A DNA stretch of 64,000 bases from Debaryomyces hansenii CBS767 (GCF_000006445.2 NC_006048.2:1922001-1986000), one strand, 5' to 3'; shown: positions 51,045 through 62,400, numbered from the stretch's first letter. Made by a program: numbers and translations. The notes: generated by a model from the letters alone, not told the origin.

Positions 51045-51557
51045 TTACTCTAAGGCAACCTTGGCACCTAAACCTTCCAAAGCAGCCTTGATCTTTTCAG
51101 CATCTTCCTTGGCGACGTTCTCCTTCAACACTTTTGGTGCTGCTTCGACGAATTTCTTGGATTCGACTAACGATAATCCTAATAAACCCTTGACTTCCTT
51201 AATGATCTTTGGTTTGGACTTAGCGTCGAAAGATTCCAACTTAATGGAGAAAATGGTCTTTTCTTCAACTTCTTCTTGGACTTCTTCCTCTACTGGAGCA
51301 GCAGGAGCAGCAGGTGCACCACCAGCAGCAGGGAATGAGATGTCTGGGATGTTTAATCTCTCCTTTAATTCAGTGACCAATGCTGAAGTTTCCAACAAGG
51401 TCAAAGTAGAAATTTGGTCAACGATGGTTGAGATTTTTGGATCAACTGCTTTCTTCTCTTCAACTGGTACGCTCGAGTTGAAACGAACAGCCATTGGTGC
51501 AGCTCTCTTGGAAACCAATCTCAAGGCTGGTCTGACACTGTGACGTAATAAAGACAT
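51045..51557 (-). CDS. MNP1: Mitochondrial ribosomal protein bL12m
   Basis: 170 residues. A mitochondrial presequence (LLRHSVRPALRLVSKRAAP) is followed by the bacterial L7/L12 layout: an N-terminal dimerisation helix region (ISTIVDQISTLTLLETSALV), an Ala/Pro-rich hinge (PAAGGAPAAPAAPVEEE), and the C-terminal domain (IFSIKLESFDAKSKPKIIKEV, GLSLVESKKFVEAAPKVLKE). It forms the mitoribosomal stalk that recruits translation factors. It shares a 227-bp divergent promoter with RPB9, also its neighbour in S. cerevisiae. The 21-bp element at 51671-51691 lies in that promoter. Confidence 0.95.
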   Translation of the reverse strand: MSLLRHSVRPALRLVSKRAAPMAVRFNSSVPVEEKKAVDPKISTIVDQISTLTLLETSALVTELKERLNIPDISFPAAGGAPAAPAAPVEEEVQEEVEEKTIFSIKLESFDAKSKPKIIKEVKGLLGLSLVESKKFVEAAPKVLKENVAKEDAEKIKAALEGLGAKVALE

Positions 51558-51670
51558 GATATAGATTTGTAATACTCCTATTGAATAGTTCTTGCTTGCA
51601 CTTTATTGAAACCGTTGTTACCTTTATGAAAAATTTTGAGTGGAAGCTGGAAAATTAATTGGTAAGATAT

Positions 51671-51691
51671 ACACGACCTTTTTATTAGGTA
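51671..51691 (-). promoter_or_regulatory. 21-bp element in the MNP1/RPB9 promoter, identical to one upstream of VMA10
   Basis: Identical in all 21 bases to 2568-2588 and in the same orientation relative to a minus-strand gene, here 114 bp from the MNP1 ATG and 94 bp from the RPB9 ATG. The core is ACCTTTTTATTAGGT. Since the promoter is divergent, either gene may be the target. Confidence 0.6.
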
Positions 51692-51784
51692 AGCACCTTT
51701 GAATTATTCAATCAACAATCAAGACATAAGAGAGTAGTTGAACTATACTAGGAAGACGGAGGAGAATACGGTACTTGGGACACT

Positions 51785-52123
51785 ATGGCTTCATTCAGAT
51801 TTTGCGCCGAGTGCAATAATATGTTGTATCCAAAAGAGGATAAAGATAATGCTAGACTTTTGTATTCCTGCCGTAATTGTGATTATACAGAGTTGGCCGA
51901 GAATCCTAAGGTGTACAGACATGAATTGATAACAAACATCGGGGAAACGGCTGGTGTTGTGCAAGATATTGGTAGCGATCCAACTTTACCTAGATCTTCT
52001 AAGGAATGCCCAGATTGTGGTAATAAGGACAGTGTTTTTTTCCAATCTCAACAGAGAAGGAAAGATACGTCGATGATTTTGTTCTATGTTTGTTTGGAGT
52101 GTAAGAAGGTATTCAGAGCGTGA
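51785..52123 (+). CDS. RPB9: RNA polymerase II subunit Rpb9
   Basis: 112 residues (122 in S. cerevisiae). Two zinc ribbons: [13 protein letters not shown] with CRNCDY near the N-terminus, and [12 protein letters not shown] with CLECKKVF near the end. The loop [15 protein letters not shown] is the Rpb9 hallmark and replaces the catalytic Asp-Glu hairpin of TFIIS and Rpa12. Rpb9 contributes to start-site choice, elongation fidelity and transcription-coupled repair. The middle part ([21 protein letters not shown]) is also conserved. Confidence 0.97.
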   Translation: MASFRFCAECNNMLYPKEDKDNARLLYSCRNCDYTELAENPKVYRHELITNIGETAGVVQDIGSDPTLPRSSKECPDCGNKDSVFFQSQQRRKDTSMILFYVCLECKKVFRA

Positions 52124-52475
52124 AAATTGAAGGACGGACATTCTTGGAGAAAATGGAAGGAACGAGACTGTTGTTGGAGCTGGATTATTGAATTAATCGG
52201 ACCATGTACTATAGAATATATACAAGCGTTTTCCTGCGTGGTTGGCGAAGAGCTTAATTCTAAAAATTTGTAATATAACGATAAAGTAACTTTATTATCA
52301 TACATAGTACGTACATATATAGTAAAGGTACTTGAGATGGAAAAAAAATAAAATACACGTAACTGCATTAAACGTAAATAATCAAGAAACAAAGACGAAC
52401 TTGATAGATTGAATAAAGAATATAAAGGCAAGTAGAATCCGTATTATATGGAACAATAGTACCAACTAAGAAAAA
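52124..52475. other. Convergent 3' region between RPB9 and the PKA gene
   Basis: 352 bp holding two 3' ends. It is AT-rich with A and TA runs that would suit polyadenylation signals. No RNA gene or coding feature is seen. Confidence 0.5.
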
Positions 52476-53738
52476 TTAGAATTCAAGGAAATATTGTGCA
52501 TAAGGATCCTCACCGACTGTTCCGTAATCTAATTTCTCTTCTGGGTAATGATCGAACAACGAAGAATCACCAACTCCTGCAGTAATAGGTGGTTCATATG
52601 GCGTTTCAATATCCTTAGCTAATAATTTTTCCCATACAACTTCCAGGAACCATGGGTGGTTTCTGATGTCTGATGGTCCATTCATTAAATTCCCCAATCT
52701 TCTGGTTAAATCGGCAGTGATCAATTTCGATAATAAGTCAATGACATCAGGTCCCATGAAGCTTGGAAAATGAATCTTACCAGATAAGATTTTCTCGTAT
52801 GTTTTCATTGGAGTTGAATCATAAAATGGAGTATAACCAGCTAACATTTCAAAAATAAGAACACCCAAAGACCACCAGTCGACAGACTTATTGTATGGCT
52901 TGGTCGTAATAACTTCAGGAGCAATATAATCAGGAGTACCACATAATGTCCAGGTAACAGTGCTGACTTCTTTTGCGAAACCAAAATCTGTAATTTTAAT
53001 ATGCCCGTTTCTATCCAAAAGAATATTTTCAGGTTTCAAATCACGGTATATGATATCATGGCTATGTAAATATTCAACAGCTAAAGTAACTTCAGCGGCA
53101 TAAAATTTTGCTACAGGATTTGGGAATCTCTGTGATTTTCTTAACAAGCTGAATAATTCACCACCTTCAATATAATCCATTACCATGAACAAATTCCTCG
53201 AATCTTGGAAAGTACCCCACATCCTAATTAAAAATGGGTGTTCGACCAACTTTAACATTCTCCGTTCGTCGTTTGTGTGTTCGACTTGTTTCATTTTTAC
53301 CACCTGTTGCTTCTTCAACACCTTTATTGCATAGTAACGACCATTGTGGGCTGAGCGTACCAAATGAACTCTACCAAACGAACCAGTCCCTAAAGTTCTC
53401 AATATTCTAAAGTCAGCTAAAGAATATTTGCCCTTAGAAACAGTCGACCGTTCGGGTAACAAAGAACGTTTGATAGCATCATCAACACGTTGTTGTTCGG
53501 CAGTCAATTGCTGTCCAGTAGCCAAATTTTGTGTCTGATCCAGGCTGAATCCTTGCGCCTGACCTGGCAATGGATTAAGTTGCTGCGGTTGCGATTGTGG
53601 AGATTGGTATTGATTGTATTGATCCATTGATTCAATATTACCTAGCGAATTTACTGTTATTTCCGATGTTGTATTGTTTTTAGCGTTGTTGTTACTTTTA
53701 CCGATATGAAGCTTTCTCAATAAGTTAGAAGATGGCAT
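52476..53738 (-). CDS. TPK1: cAMP-dependent protein kinase catalytic subunit
   Basis: 420 residues from the ATG at 53738; the frame runs a few codons further only to a TTG. The AGC kinase domain starts near residue 105: [51 protein letters not shown], and the activation loop [16 protein letters not shown] with its phosphorylatable Thr. The tail [17 protein letters not shown] has the hydrophobic motif ending in F-x-x-F typical of PKA. The ~100-residue N-terminus is Gln/Asn-rich, as in fungal Tpk proteins. It drives the Ras/cAMP response for growth and morphogenesis. TPK1 is a placeholder; CTG-clade yeasts have TPK1 and TPK2, and I cannot tell which this is. Confidence 0.9.
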   Translation of the reverse strand: MPSSNLLRKLHIGKSNNNAKNNTTSEITVNSLGNIESMDQYNQYQSPQSQPQQLNPLPGQAQGFSLDQTQNLATGQQLTAEQQRVDDAIKRSLLPERSTVSKGKYSLADFRILRTLGTGSFGRVHLVRSAHNGRYYAIKVLKKQQVVKMKQVEHTNDERRMLKLVEHPFLIRMWGTFQDSRNLFMVMDYIEGGELFSLLRKSQRFPNPVAKFYAAEVTLAVEYLHSHDIIYRDLKPENILLDRNGHIKITDFGFAKEVSTVTWTLCGTPDYIAPEVITTKPYNKSVDWWSLGVLIFEMLAGYTPFYDSTPMKTYEKILSGKIHFPSFMGPDVIDLLSKLITADLTRRLGNLMNGPSDIRNHPWFLEVVWEKLLAKDIETPYEPPITAGVGDSSLFDHYPEEKLDYGTVGEDPYAQYFLEF

Positions 53739-54208
53739 CAAAATATGAAGCAAATGGGACTGATAATCTCTGAACTAATTGAAATTGTGCGTTAGAAAAT
53801 TCCGATTAACTAACGTCAAAAACTGACTCAAATATAAAAACTAGCGCAATCTAATGTCCTGTGCTATCTATTAGGTTAGCTTATTCAATTGTACTTCTAT
53901 GAGATCCTTTAAATAAATTACCTCACTTATACTCTTTCTTATGTCGATAAGGGATAGCGAATCTGAATTCTCCCTTATTTCAATTTTTGGGTTTCCAAGA
54001 CGAATTGATACGAAAAATTGCCACAATAAATGAAGCTGTTCAAAACTAATTCAATTGGATTGATTATAACTAGATTTATCTTATAACAACTCTAATACTA
54101 TATACCCTTGATAATACTATAAACCATGTTTTGCGTCTTACGAATCTGATATAAGTCAAAGTTTGGTGCACACACGCCAAAGCAATATAATGCCTTACAA
54201 GGCCTATA
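53739..54208. other. Intergenic: PKA promoter and 3' region of the NRAMP gene
   Basis: 470 bp between two minus-strand genes. It holds the promoter and leader of the PKA gene. TATTAGGT near 53868 resembles half of the 21-bp element found elsewhere in the window, but the match is too short to count. No RNA gene is seen. Confidence 0.5.
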
Positions 54209-55912
54209 TTAACTACCTGCAACACCATTTCTAGCCATGTCAACAATTGCATAAATGTTTAACACTGAAACGAATAACCATATAAACACCACTATTATTG
54301 TAGTTAACCAGTTGTTATTCATATATTTGTATTTTATGTCTTGTTCAGGTGCTATCGAATCAGTTGCATCCTGTACTTCGACCTGTGATGATTCATGCAA
54401 TTGGCGATCTGCCGGTAACTCTACCTTCATGATTGATTTCTTGCAAGTGAAGTAGATCAAGGGAGCGGTCAAAGGAGGAAGCAAAATAGAAATAACCACC
54501 TGGGAAATGTTTAATGCTTTGTCAAGGCCATTTTTACCAATGCAAAGAGATATAATCATACATGGAACTATAGCGATCCCCCTGGTGATTAATCTTCTTA
54601 ACCAAGGCTTGACTGTCCAATTGATATGTCCCTCACTAACTATTTGGCCTGCAATTGTACAGACAATTCCTGCACTCTGTCCACTGAATAATAAAGCTAA
54701 CATGAAGACAGTTCCAACGACCGGGGCCAAATTTGTAGAAAGAAGATTGTGAATGGCATATAAGTCAGCATCCACTGCTTCGGGTGTATCATATAAAGTA
54801 GATCCTGCTATGATTAATATAGCCAGATTTACAAATAATGCAAATGTAAAAAGGGTCACTACTAACTCAATGATCGAGTACTTGAAAGAATATTCAATTG
54901 CTTCGTATGATGGCTTGTAGGAATTGTAAAAGTATGCTGCCTCCTTATCTTCTATGAAACGACGTTGCTTTGATTCTGATTTCTCGTTCAAAATGACTTC
55001 ATCTTCGGCATCGATTAGTTCATCCAATACAACATGGCCATTCTGAACATCATATTCTCTTAATCTAGGCTGCACAATACCAGAACCTAAGAACAACGAA
55101 TGAATCATTACGGTAGACCCAATAATTGATGTAGCAATTGTCATTCCGCTACCCTTAAACATCTCCAGCGATGGTAAATAGCCTCTGAATATAGATCTAA
55201 CGTTATCGATATCACCAGGAATTTGAGACAACTCAACTGCAAAACATACGACTACTGCTACAACCAACAATGCCACCGCATACTCAAAAAGCTTAACGAA
55301 TTTGGTCGACGACGTATCATTTCTGTAGGCCATAAGAACAAACAAGACATCAACTATAGTAATCGCAACTCCTGCTGGTAATGGGATTTTTAAAAGTATA
55401 TTCAATGCAATCGCAGACCCGATGACCTCTGCAACATCGGTTGCAATAATGGCACATTCTGCTAAAATCCATAAAACGATGTTCAATTTATGGGGTAAAT
55501 ACTCACGACAACATCTCGCCAAATCATATCCAGTAACAGACCCTAGTTTGATACATAAACTTTGTAAAAAAATGGCTATTATGTTTGAAAGGAAGACTAT
55601 AAATAGTAATGAATATCTATTGGATGCACCTGCAGTAATACCTGTAGCATAGTTACCGGGATCCATGTAAGCAACAGAGACCATTAGACCAGGACCAATA
55701 AAACTGGAATACTTTACTAAAGATGCCTTCATTCTGTACCATATCTGTGCTCTCTTGGACAGTTGATTAATACTGGCCAAATTATTCGATGTATTAGTAT
55801 CGGCTCTTGATAACCGACGGCTAATCCTTGTTCGTATTGAAGACAGTTCCATCTCGTTGACCAAATTCTTATCTGTATTATTAACAAAGTTATTCATCAA
55901 TTGGTCTATCAT
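54209..55912 (-). CDS. SMF1: NRAMP divalent metal transporter, Smf1/Smf2 type
   Basis: 567 residues with about 11 membrane spans. NRAMP proteins move Mn2+ or Fe2+ with protons. The TM1 metal-binding motif DPGN is intact at Asp84-Asn87 (AYMDPGNYATGITAGASN). The stretch FLQSLCIKLGSVTGYDLAR, AECAIIATDVAEVIG and KIPLPAGVAITIVDV is strongly Smf1-like. The TM6 motif, normally MPH, reads Met269-Ile270-His271 (TVMIHSLFLGSG), so the proline is replaced. A hydrophilic loop (about 300-335) separates TM6 and TM7. Length and similarity favour Smf1/Smf2 over the shorter vacuolar Smf3. The exact paralog is uncertain. Confidence 0.88.
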   Translation of the reverse strand: MIDQLMNNFVNNTDKNLVNEMELSSIRTRISRRLSRADTNTSNNLASINQLSKRAQIWYRMKASLVKYSSFIGPGLMVSVAYMDPGNYATGITAGASNRYSLLFIVFLSNIIAIFLQSLCIKLGSVTGYDLARCCREYLPHKLNIVLWILAECAIIATDVAEVIGSAIALNILLKIPLPAGVAITIVDVLFVLMAYRNDTSSTKFVKLFEYAVALLVVAVVVCFAVELSQIPGDIDNVRSIFRGYLPSLEMFKGSGMTIATSIIGSTVMIHSLFLGSGIVQPRLREYDVQNGHVVLDELIDAEDEVILNEKSESKQRRFIEDKEAAYFYNSYKPSYEAIEYSFKYSIIELVVTLFTFALFVNLAILIIAGSTLYDTPEAVDADLYAIHNLLSTNLAPVVGTVFMLALLFSGQSAGIVCTIAGQIVSEGHINWTVKPWLRRLITRGIAIVPCMIISLCIGKNGLDKALNISQVVISILLPPLTAPLIYFTCKKSIMKVELPADRQLHESSQVEVQDATDSIAPEQDIKYKYMNNNWLTTIIVVFIWLFVSVLNIYAIVDMARNGVAGS

Positions 55913-56096
55913 TGAAATCTTTGCAGAATAATTAGGAGCTCTCTCAGCCTTTTTTTAAATCAAAATCCGCATCGGGGCTATATAATTGCATAATGACACA
56001 CGTCAAATTGAACATTGGTTCAGATCAGAGTTATTTACCCAACCATCTGTATGTTCTACATTTGACAAAAAAGCTTTAATAAATATATTAGTCTAT

Positions 56097-56828
56097 TTAA
56101 TGGTTTTCTAAAAAGTCATTGATATTTTTACCATTGGCTTCAACGATCTTGGTAATCTTACTGAATATATCTTCAAAGCTGTTGAATTCTGTATATGGAA
56201 TGTTTTCTCTATTACAGTAAGTGATCAAGTCCTTACCGTGCTTAGCGAACAATAAATCAGTTTCCTTTGCAGCAGATAAATCACTAACACCATCACCACA
56301 GTAGAACAACAATGGCATGTTCTGGCTCGAGTATCCATTACGTTGCAAGTACTCCCTGATAGACTTGGACTTGTCATGGCCAAACGAGGATTCTGGATCC
56401 TTGTACACAATGTTCCAGGTGCCATCTTCATTAACGTTCACTTCATTACTGATAATCTCAATGTTCTTGATAGCTTCGTCACCAACCAAGTTCTTCAACA
56501 AAGCATGTATAATTGGCTTCATACCCGAACTGATCACGATAACAGGGATATTTCTTTCAAAGCACCATTGGTAAAAACCCTTGAACCCCGGGTCCAATTG
56601 GATGTGCTCGAGCAAATACTCAATACATTTAGGAAATGGCGTTGGAATCGACTTCAACATTTCGCTGAATCCTTCTTGGAACGACAACCTCTCATTCAAT
56701 ATTTCGTCGTTGATCTCAAGTCTTCTTGGCTTACCGAACCCAAGGTTTTCTGTTAAATAATCATTCGAATCCTGGAGAGTAACAGTTCCGTCCCAATCGG
56801 TGAATACAATAGCTGGTGGTCCACTCAT
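56097..56828 (-). CDS. PYP1: HAD-superfamily phosphatase Pyp1 (YNL010W type)
   Basis: 243 residues (241 in S. cerevisiae). HAD motifs: IVFTDWDGTVTLQD with catalytic Asp11 and Asp13, VIVISSGMKPII (motif II Ser), the motif III Lys in FGHDKSKSI, and FYCGDGVSDLSAAKETD (motif IV). These and TPFPKCIEYLL match the YNL010W family closely. In S. cerevisiae this enzyme removes phosphate from sugar alcohol phosphates. It is cytosolic by composition. It diverges from RCK2. Confidence 0.9.
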   Translation of the reverse strand: MSGPPAIVFTDWDGTVTLQDSNDYLTENLGFGKPRRLEINDEILNERLSFQEGFSEMLKSIPTPFPKCIEYLLEHIQLDPGFKGFYQWCFERNIPVIVISSGMKPIIHALLKNLVGDEAIKNIEIISNEVNVNEDGTWNIVYKDPESSFGHDKSKSIREYLQRNGYSSQNMPLLFYCGDGVSDLSAAKETDLLFAKHGKDLITYCNRENIPYTEFNSFEDIFSKITKIVEANGKNINDFLENH

Positions 56829-57313
56829 TTTTAATTTTAATATTTTAGATTTTCGGTATATACGTCCTGCGTTGTATATGGTGTTGAATGTGTAGTCAAT
56901 ACCTTCTCAATCGTCAAATTGCACGAATTATCTCTAGTATGACGAATCTTTGATAACGTGGTACAAGGGTTAGAATCCGCTCTAGGCCCTACTTTTTCAA
57001 ATTACGACATTGTCCCGATCTAAATGGAATCCCGTCGATAGCAAACCAAAATGTCGTCCTTTATAACACTGCGATGAGTTTATAGACATATTATAGATTT
57101 GTTATTAACCAGAGCTATTGATTTACTCTTATCAAAAAGGTATTCAAGTTAAAAAAACGGTTAAAAAAACGGTTGAAAAACATAGATCGTATCCATATCT
57201 AGATAGTATATTGGTTAGATTGAAGAAAATCAGAATAAAGGTGTCATAGATAGATATCATAAAGATTACAGTGTAAACGGGAAAATCGGAGATAAAAGGA
57301 GCTTATACTAAAA
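56829..57313. other. PYP1/RCK2 divergent intergenic region
   Basis: 485 bp with promoters for both genes. At 57149-57180 a 12-bp unit (AAAAAAACGGTT) is repeated twice in tandem with a third, partial copy. No RNA gene or extra coding sequence is visible. Confidence 0.55.
57149..57180. repeat. Short tandem repeat of AAAAAAACGGTT upstream of RCK2
   Basis: Two full copies and one degenerate copy (GGTTGAAAAA) in the RCK2 leader, about 135-165 bp before its ATG. Each unit is an A7 run followed by CGGTT. It may be simple slippage; a regulatory role is unproven. Confidence 0.6.
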
Positions 57314-59014
57314 ATGTTTGAAAATTTGAAAGCATTTATTAGACATGGTAAACATGCTAACGATTTTAAGGGTAAATATCCAACCATCAGTAGTCCTAGT
57401 GTTGAGACATCAGGCGGTGAGTATCGGGAAATGTTTGACGAGAGTATGAGATATGAATCACCGGCTACACATATGGATATAGACGACGATGTAATAAGTT
57501 CTAAAAGAGCGGCTAAGACGGAAATTACTGGGACAGACAGAGGTGACATGGATGAAATACAAGAGATACGGGAAATCAAGTCGGATGGTAACAGAGGAGG
57601 GAAGACCAAAAACAACAACACGTACGAGGCTGCTACGCATATTGTTGAGCAAGAAAATAGACAGAAGAAAAACAAGGTTGAGTATCCCAACTTGCAAAAT
57701 TATGAAGTTTTAGAACAGATGGGAGAAGGTGCGTTCTCCATTGTGTATAAGGCTAGACATTTAGCTTCCAATAAGTTAGTTGCAATCAAGATATTGAGAA
57801 AGTTTCAAATGGACCAGGCTCAGAAACAAGCTGTTTTAAAGGAAGTGACAATAATGCGTCAATTGAATCATCCTAACATCGTTAGATTTATTGAATTCAT
57901 CGACTCTTCGGATTATTATTATATAGTGCAAGAGTTGGCAGTTGGGGGAGAAATTTTTACGGCTATTGTGAACTATACCTACTTTTCCGAAGATTTAGCA
58001 CGCCATGCCATAGTGCAGGTGGCCCACGCTATTAGATATTTGCATGAGGAAGTTGGAATAGTCCATAGAGATATAAAGCCAGAAAATTTGTTGTACATGC
58101 CTATTGAATTTAGACCATCGATTAACCCGATAGCAAAATTAAGAAAGTCGGACGATCCAAACTCAAAGCGTGACGAAGGGGACTTTGTGCCAGGCGTTGG
58201 AGGTGGTGGCATCGGTGTTGTGAAAATTGCAGATTTTGGTTTGTCTAAACAAATCTGGGAACATAATACGAAAACCCCTTGTGGTACTGTTGGTTATACG
58301 GCGCCTGAGATCGTGAGAGATGAACGGTACTCGAAAGAGGTTGATATGTGGGCTATTGGATGTGTCTTGTATACTTTATTATGTGGGTTTCCTCCATTTT
58401 ATGATGAGAGAATCGAAACATTAACCGAGAAAGTTGCTAAGGGCGAATACACATTCTTAAGTCCATGGTGGGATGAAATATCTATGGAGGCCAAGAACTG
58501 TGTTTCCAGGTTATTAACGGTCGATCCTCTGAGAAGATATAGTATAGATGACTTTTTGAACGATCCATGGATCTTGAAAGTGCCAGTTGCTGATCCTGCT
58601 ACCACTTCTTCAACAAAGATTGAAAGTAATAGTAATTACAAGTATGATCATCCAATCCAAGCCAAGAACAACTATGGTCTTATGTACGGTAATGATGAAA
58701 TTTACACACCTGCGGCCGTTGCTTTGAGAGATGCCTTCGATATATCTACTGCTGTCCATAGGATGGGCGAAGAAGCTGCATTGTCGAAGGGTGTTCCTGA
58801 CATTGATGATTTAATGGAGGAGAGTGAAGAAGAAACAATTGATAAAGAAGGTCGCGTCTTAAACCAGGAGAATTACAGTAGACGTGCTCCAAGATATACC
58901 CAACAGCAACAACAAAAGCATCATGTTAAACAACAATCTAGTCCGTTTGACTTGAATTTGGGTGGTGCATCAATATTAGAAAGAAGAAAGAATAAGACGG
59001 TATATGTGAAATAA
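57314..59014 (+). CDS. RCK2: Stress-activated protein kinase Rck2 (MAPKAP kinase type)
   Basis: 566 residues (610 in S. cerevisiae Rck2). The CAMK-type kinase domain starts near residue 133: MGEGAFSIVYKARH, VAIKILRKF, VHRDIKPENLLY, KIADFGLSK and GTVGYTAPEIV. Between the catalytic loop and DFG lies a long insert with a Gly-rich end (PGVGGGGIGVV), a hallmark of the Rck family. The C-terminus ends in FDLNLGGASILERRKNK, which looks like a MAPK docking motif; in S. cerevisiae Hog1 activates Rck2 in osmotic and oxidative stress. The next gene is IRC20, also the neighbour of RCK2 in S. cerevisiae. Confidence 0.92.
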   Translation: MFENLKAFIRHGKHANDFKGKYPTISSPSVETSGGEYREMFDESMRYESPATHMDIDDDVISSKRAAKTEITGTDRGDMDEIQEIREIKSDGNRGGKTKNNNTYEAATHIVEQENRQKKNKVEYPNLQNYEVLEQMGEGAFSIVYKARHLASNKLVAIKILRKFQMDQAQKQAVLKEVTIMRQLNHPNIVRFIEFIDSSDYYYIVQELAVGGEIFTAIVNYTYFSEDLARHAIVQVAHAIRYLHEEVGIVHRDIKPENLLYMPIEFRPSINPIAKLRKSDDPNSKRDEGDFVPGVGGGGIGVVKIADFGLSKQIWEHNTKTPCGTVGYTAPEIVRDERYSKEVDMWAIGCVLYTLLCGFPPFYDERIETLTEKVAKGEYTFLSPWWDEISMEAKNCVSRLLTVDPLRRYSIDDFLNDPWILKVPVADPATTSSTKIESNSNYKYDHPIQAKNNYGLMYGNDEIYTPAAVALRDAFDISTAVHRMGEEAALSKGVPDIDDLMEESEEETIDKEGRVLNQENYSRRAPRYTQQQQQKHHVKQQSSPFDLNLGGASILERRKNKTVYVK

Positions 59015-59458
59015 AGAATCATTTAGTTACCTTCCTCACAGCTTGGCTCTATTTAACTTTATCGAATTTTATTGATTCTCTGATCTGTTTGATTAGTTAT
59101 GGCTAGGCTCTAATATAGCATAATAATTAGATCTAATTTCTGTACTCATAATTTTTTTTTAGTTTATTTTAGCTGGGCTTAATGTATATAATATATCAAG
59201 ATATATATTCGAGATTTTACTAATTTTTTATCTATTTCTGTTAATACACTTTTCAATTCATATGATACGATAATCCATGGTTCAGTAGCTTTTTTTGGCA
59301 CCCATATAATGTTTGGAGACAAAAATGATGAGTAAACATGCAGTCGCATATAATGAGCCTTCACAAATATCTTTGTAAAAGCCATATTTTGCCATTATTT
59401 CAAATAGAATTATAGACCATTCTAACAAACTAGTTGGTTTATACAAACCATACAGAAA
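59015..59458. other. Intergenic: RCK2 3' region and IRC20 promoter
   Basis: 444 bp between two plus-strand genes, AT-rich with T9 and T7 runs. I see no tRNA, repeat or clear regulatory motif. A 68-codon antisense frame has no protein features. Confidence 0.5.
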
Positions 59459-62400
59459 ATGTCTGGTTTGACTTCAGATCCAATGTCGGGATTTTATCCT
59501 GATTATGATGAGTCGCTGATTATTCATTTTGATCCCGAATATCTAATCACATTTGCCAATCACAAATCACAAGGTCATTTGACAAAGGACCAGAATAGAC
59601 ACAAAAAAAGGAAGAGAACCTATCATAGGGACATAGGTATTCATGAATTACAATATGAGAATACGGATAACAGGAATCCAAAACAGACAGACGAAGATCA
59701 TTCTCAAATCAAAAATCGGGATGAATCAGAATGGATAGAGATAACTAATAAAAATTTACATTTTGAGTGTGTTTCCCCTATTGATTTGAGCTTGATGGTT
59801 TACGGATCTACAGGGTTTAGAGAGATTGAGCCAAGTGTCTACGAATTCGTAACCGAAGATATCAAATTGAACTTTGAGATGGATGAACCATTACTTGGGA
59901 TTAAAAATAAGAATATGGCTAAACTAAAGTCCAAATTATTGTTGTCCCTAAATATAAAAAATAATTCGGAAAAGAATACATTAAGTCTTCTAGAATTATT
60001 GAGAAATGAAGTTGCTATCCTTAATCTTCCATCATCAAGAATAAATTCCGATAGTTTGCAATTTTCTGGCCCTGGTATTAAATTGATTTTTGATGCTAAC
60101 AGAAATCAAATAAATGTCAATGTTTTCTATGGTATATATTTGAAAGGAGATATAAGTGGTCGATTTCCTGTGGACATAATTAATAAAATTGCAGCATTAA
60201 TTTCAATGACTTCCTCTCCATTGCCTACTCTGGATGACTTGTCGAGTGTGTCTGATAATAATCCCCATGATCCCACGACTCCTCAATTATTTTATAAATC
60301 CATATCAGAAAATACAGCAGCTATTCCACTGATAGAAAGGCCCTTTGATATTCCGGAACTAGACACTAATTTATTAAGGTTCCAAAGAAGAACTGTAAAT
60401 TGGTTGATCGAAAAAGAAGGCATGAGATACGATTGGAATACAAATAGGTGTGTACAGTCTTCAATAATAGATCTGGATCTAGTGAAATTGTTGAGTGATT
60501 ATTTTGGTGATCAAAATATAGATTTTGAAGAACTAGATAACAAGGTAAGTGCTTTCTTGAACAAATTATGCTTCGGATGGAATAGAATAACTCATCACGA
60601 TGGTGTGTTTTGGTTTAACAAATATACTGGCAACTTGAACTCTAGATACCGTACATATAAGTTTGTTCTTGATTATTACAATGATCTGAATAATCGAAAA
60701 TCTGAAAGTGTCTTACCGGCTCAAGGTTTGTTGGCGGAAGAGATGGGATTGGGAAAAACAGTAGAGATTACCACTTTAGTTTTGATGAACCAAAGGCCAA
60801 TAGATACAGTAAATGAACCAATACAGATCCAACTACAATCGTTTGGAGATATGAAGACTGTAATAAAAGCCAAAACCACATTAATCATTGCACCTGATTC
60901 TATTTTAAAGCAATGGAATGAAGAGATTGTTCATTTGGCTCCATCGTTGGCGGTGACAATATATAATGGAATTGATAAATATCCGAAGCTAGAGAATAAT
61001 GCAGCCATGATTGCTGAATATCTAAGACGATTCGATGTTGTTTTCACGACATATTCCACGATTTCAAAAGAATTAGATTATGCTTTATATTCTTCTAGAA
61101 ATAAACCAACTCGGAATTCCTCCAAGCGAAAAGCTTCATACTTTGATAACGGTGATACAAGGAACGATAATATATCTGAAGGTGATGAATCGACAAATGA
61201 AGCAACTGATAACACCATGGATAGAGAAGCGTTACTTAAAGATTATAAAGCAATGTTTCAGTTATCGTTGCAATCACAGAAACCAAAGGTTGCAAACGAA
61301 AAATCGTCTGAAAGCCAACACGAGACGGATTATGAAAAGGCATTACAAGACGAACTCCACTTAGCCATGAAACATAATAGGATTGCGGATATTTATAATA
61401 GTCACGAGTACCAATCACCCTTGATGTTGACACACTTCTGGAGAGTAGTTTTAGACGAAGTTCAGATGGTTTCATCGAGACTTTCACGGGCATTTCAAAG
61501 TGCAGCCTTGATTCCGAGATTTCATGCATGGGGTGTCTCTGGTACGCCAATTAAGAAAGACTTCAGTGATTTACATTCAATTTTAAGATTCTTAAAATTT
61601 CAGCCGTTTTCAGGAGCTTTATCCAAAAACAGTTGGGCTACATTGACTACAGTGGATGGAAGTTTAACTAATAAAGACTTTATTAAGCTATGGAACCAAA
61701 TTAGTCTAAGACATACTAAGGCGATGGTTCACGACGACATTAAATTGCCACCTCAAAGTAGAGTATTGATGACTATTCCGTTCACTCCTGTTGAACAAGA
61801 GAATTATAATCAGATGTTTGAAGAATGTTTGGCAGCCATATGTCTCGACAGTAATGGTAATCCTGTGTTAAGTGATTGGGAACCATCTTCAACTGTATTG
61901 GCCTATATGAGGTATTGGTTGGTTCGATTACGTCAGGTATGTTGCAACCCTCAAATAGGGAAATTGAATCTTAATTCTAAAAAGTATAAGTCTAAGAATT
62001 ACAACAGCCGGGTAGTAACTACAGCACTGCAGTTGAAGACATTAGAGAATGTACTTGATGATATGTTGATAAAGGCATCTGATCAAATTAGTACTGCTGA
62101 AAGTTTAATTATTCAGATTTATATCGATGCTGCACAATTTCAAGAGTATGTTTTGTTGCCAGAGAAAGCATTAGATTTTCTTCAGATAGGTTTGCTTGGA
62201 ACAAAACATATTTTATATCGTTTAAAGTTGATACTTGCAAAATACATCAAAGAATATGCGGATTATAGAATGCGTTTTAACTTGAAGCCGATTGATATGG
62301 ATGAAGATATCGAGGGAGAAGATGATGATATTGATATAAATGACAGCTATACTTCTTCAATGGATGGAATTCGTGATACTTTGATTAAATACCAAGACAA

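Noticed and set aside
51061..51543. 160-codon plus-strand open frame almost exactly covering MNP1
   Set aside because: MNP1 on the other strand is clearly conserved; the frame follows from its codon bias in Ala/Glu/Lys-rich sequence.
53860..53880. Possible third copy of the 21-bp VMA10/MNP1 element upstream of the PKA gene
   Set aside because: Only TATTAGGT matches, about eight bases, which is expected by chance.
56343..56756. 137-codon plus-strand open frame within PYP1
   Set aside because: Antisense to the HAD phosphatase, whose catalytic motifs are intact.
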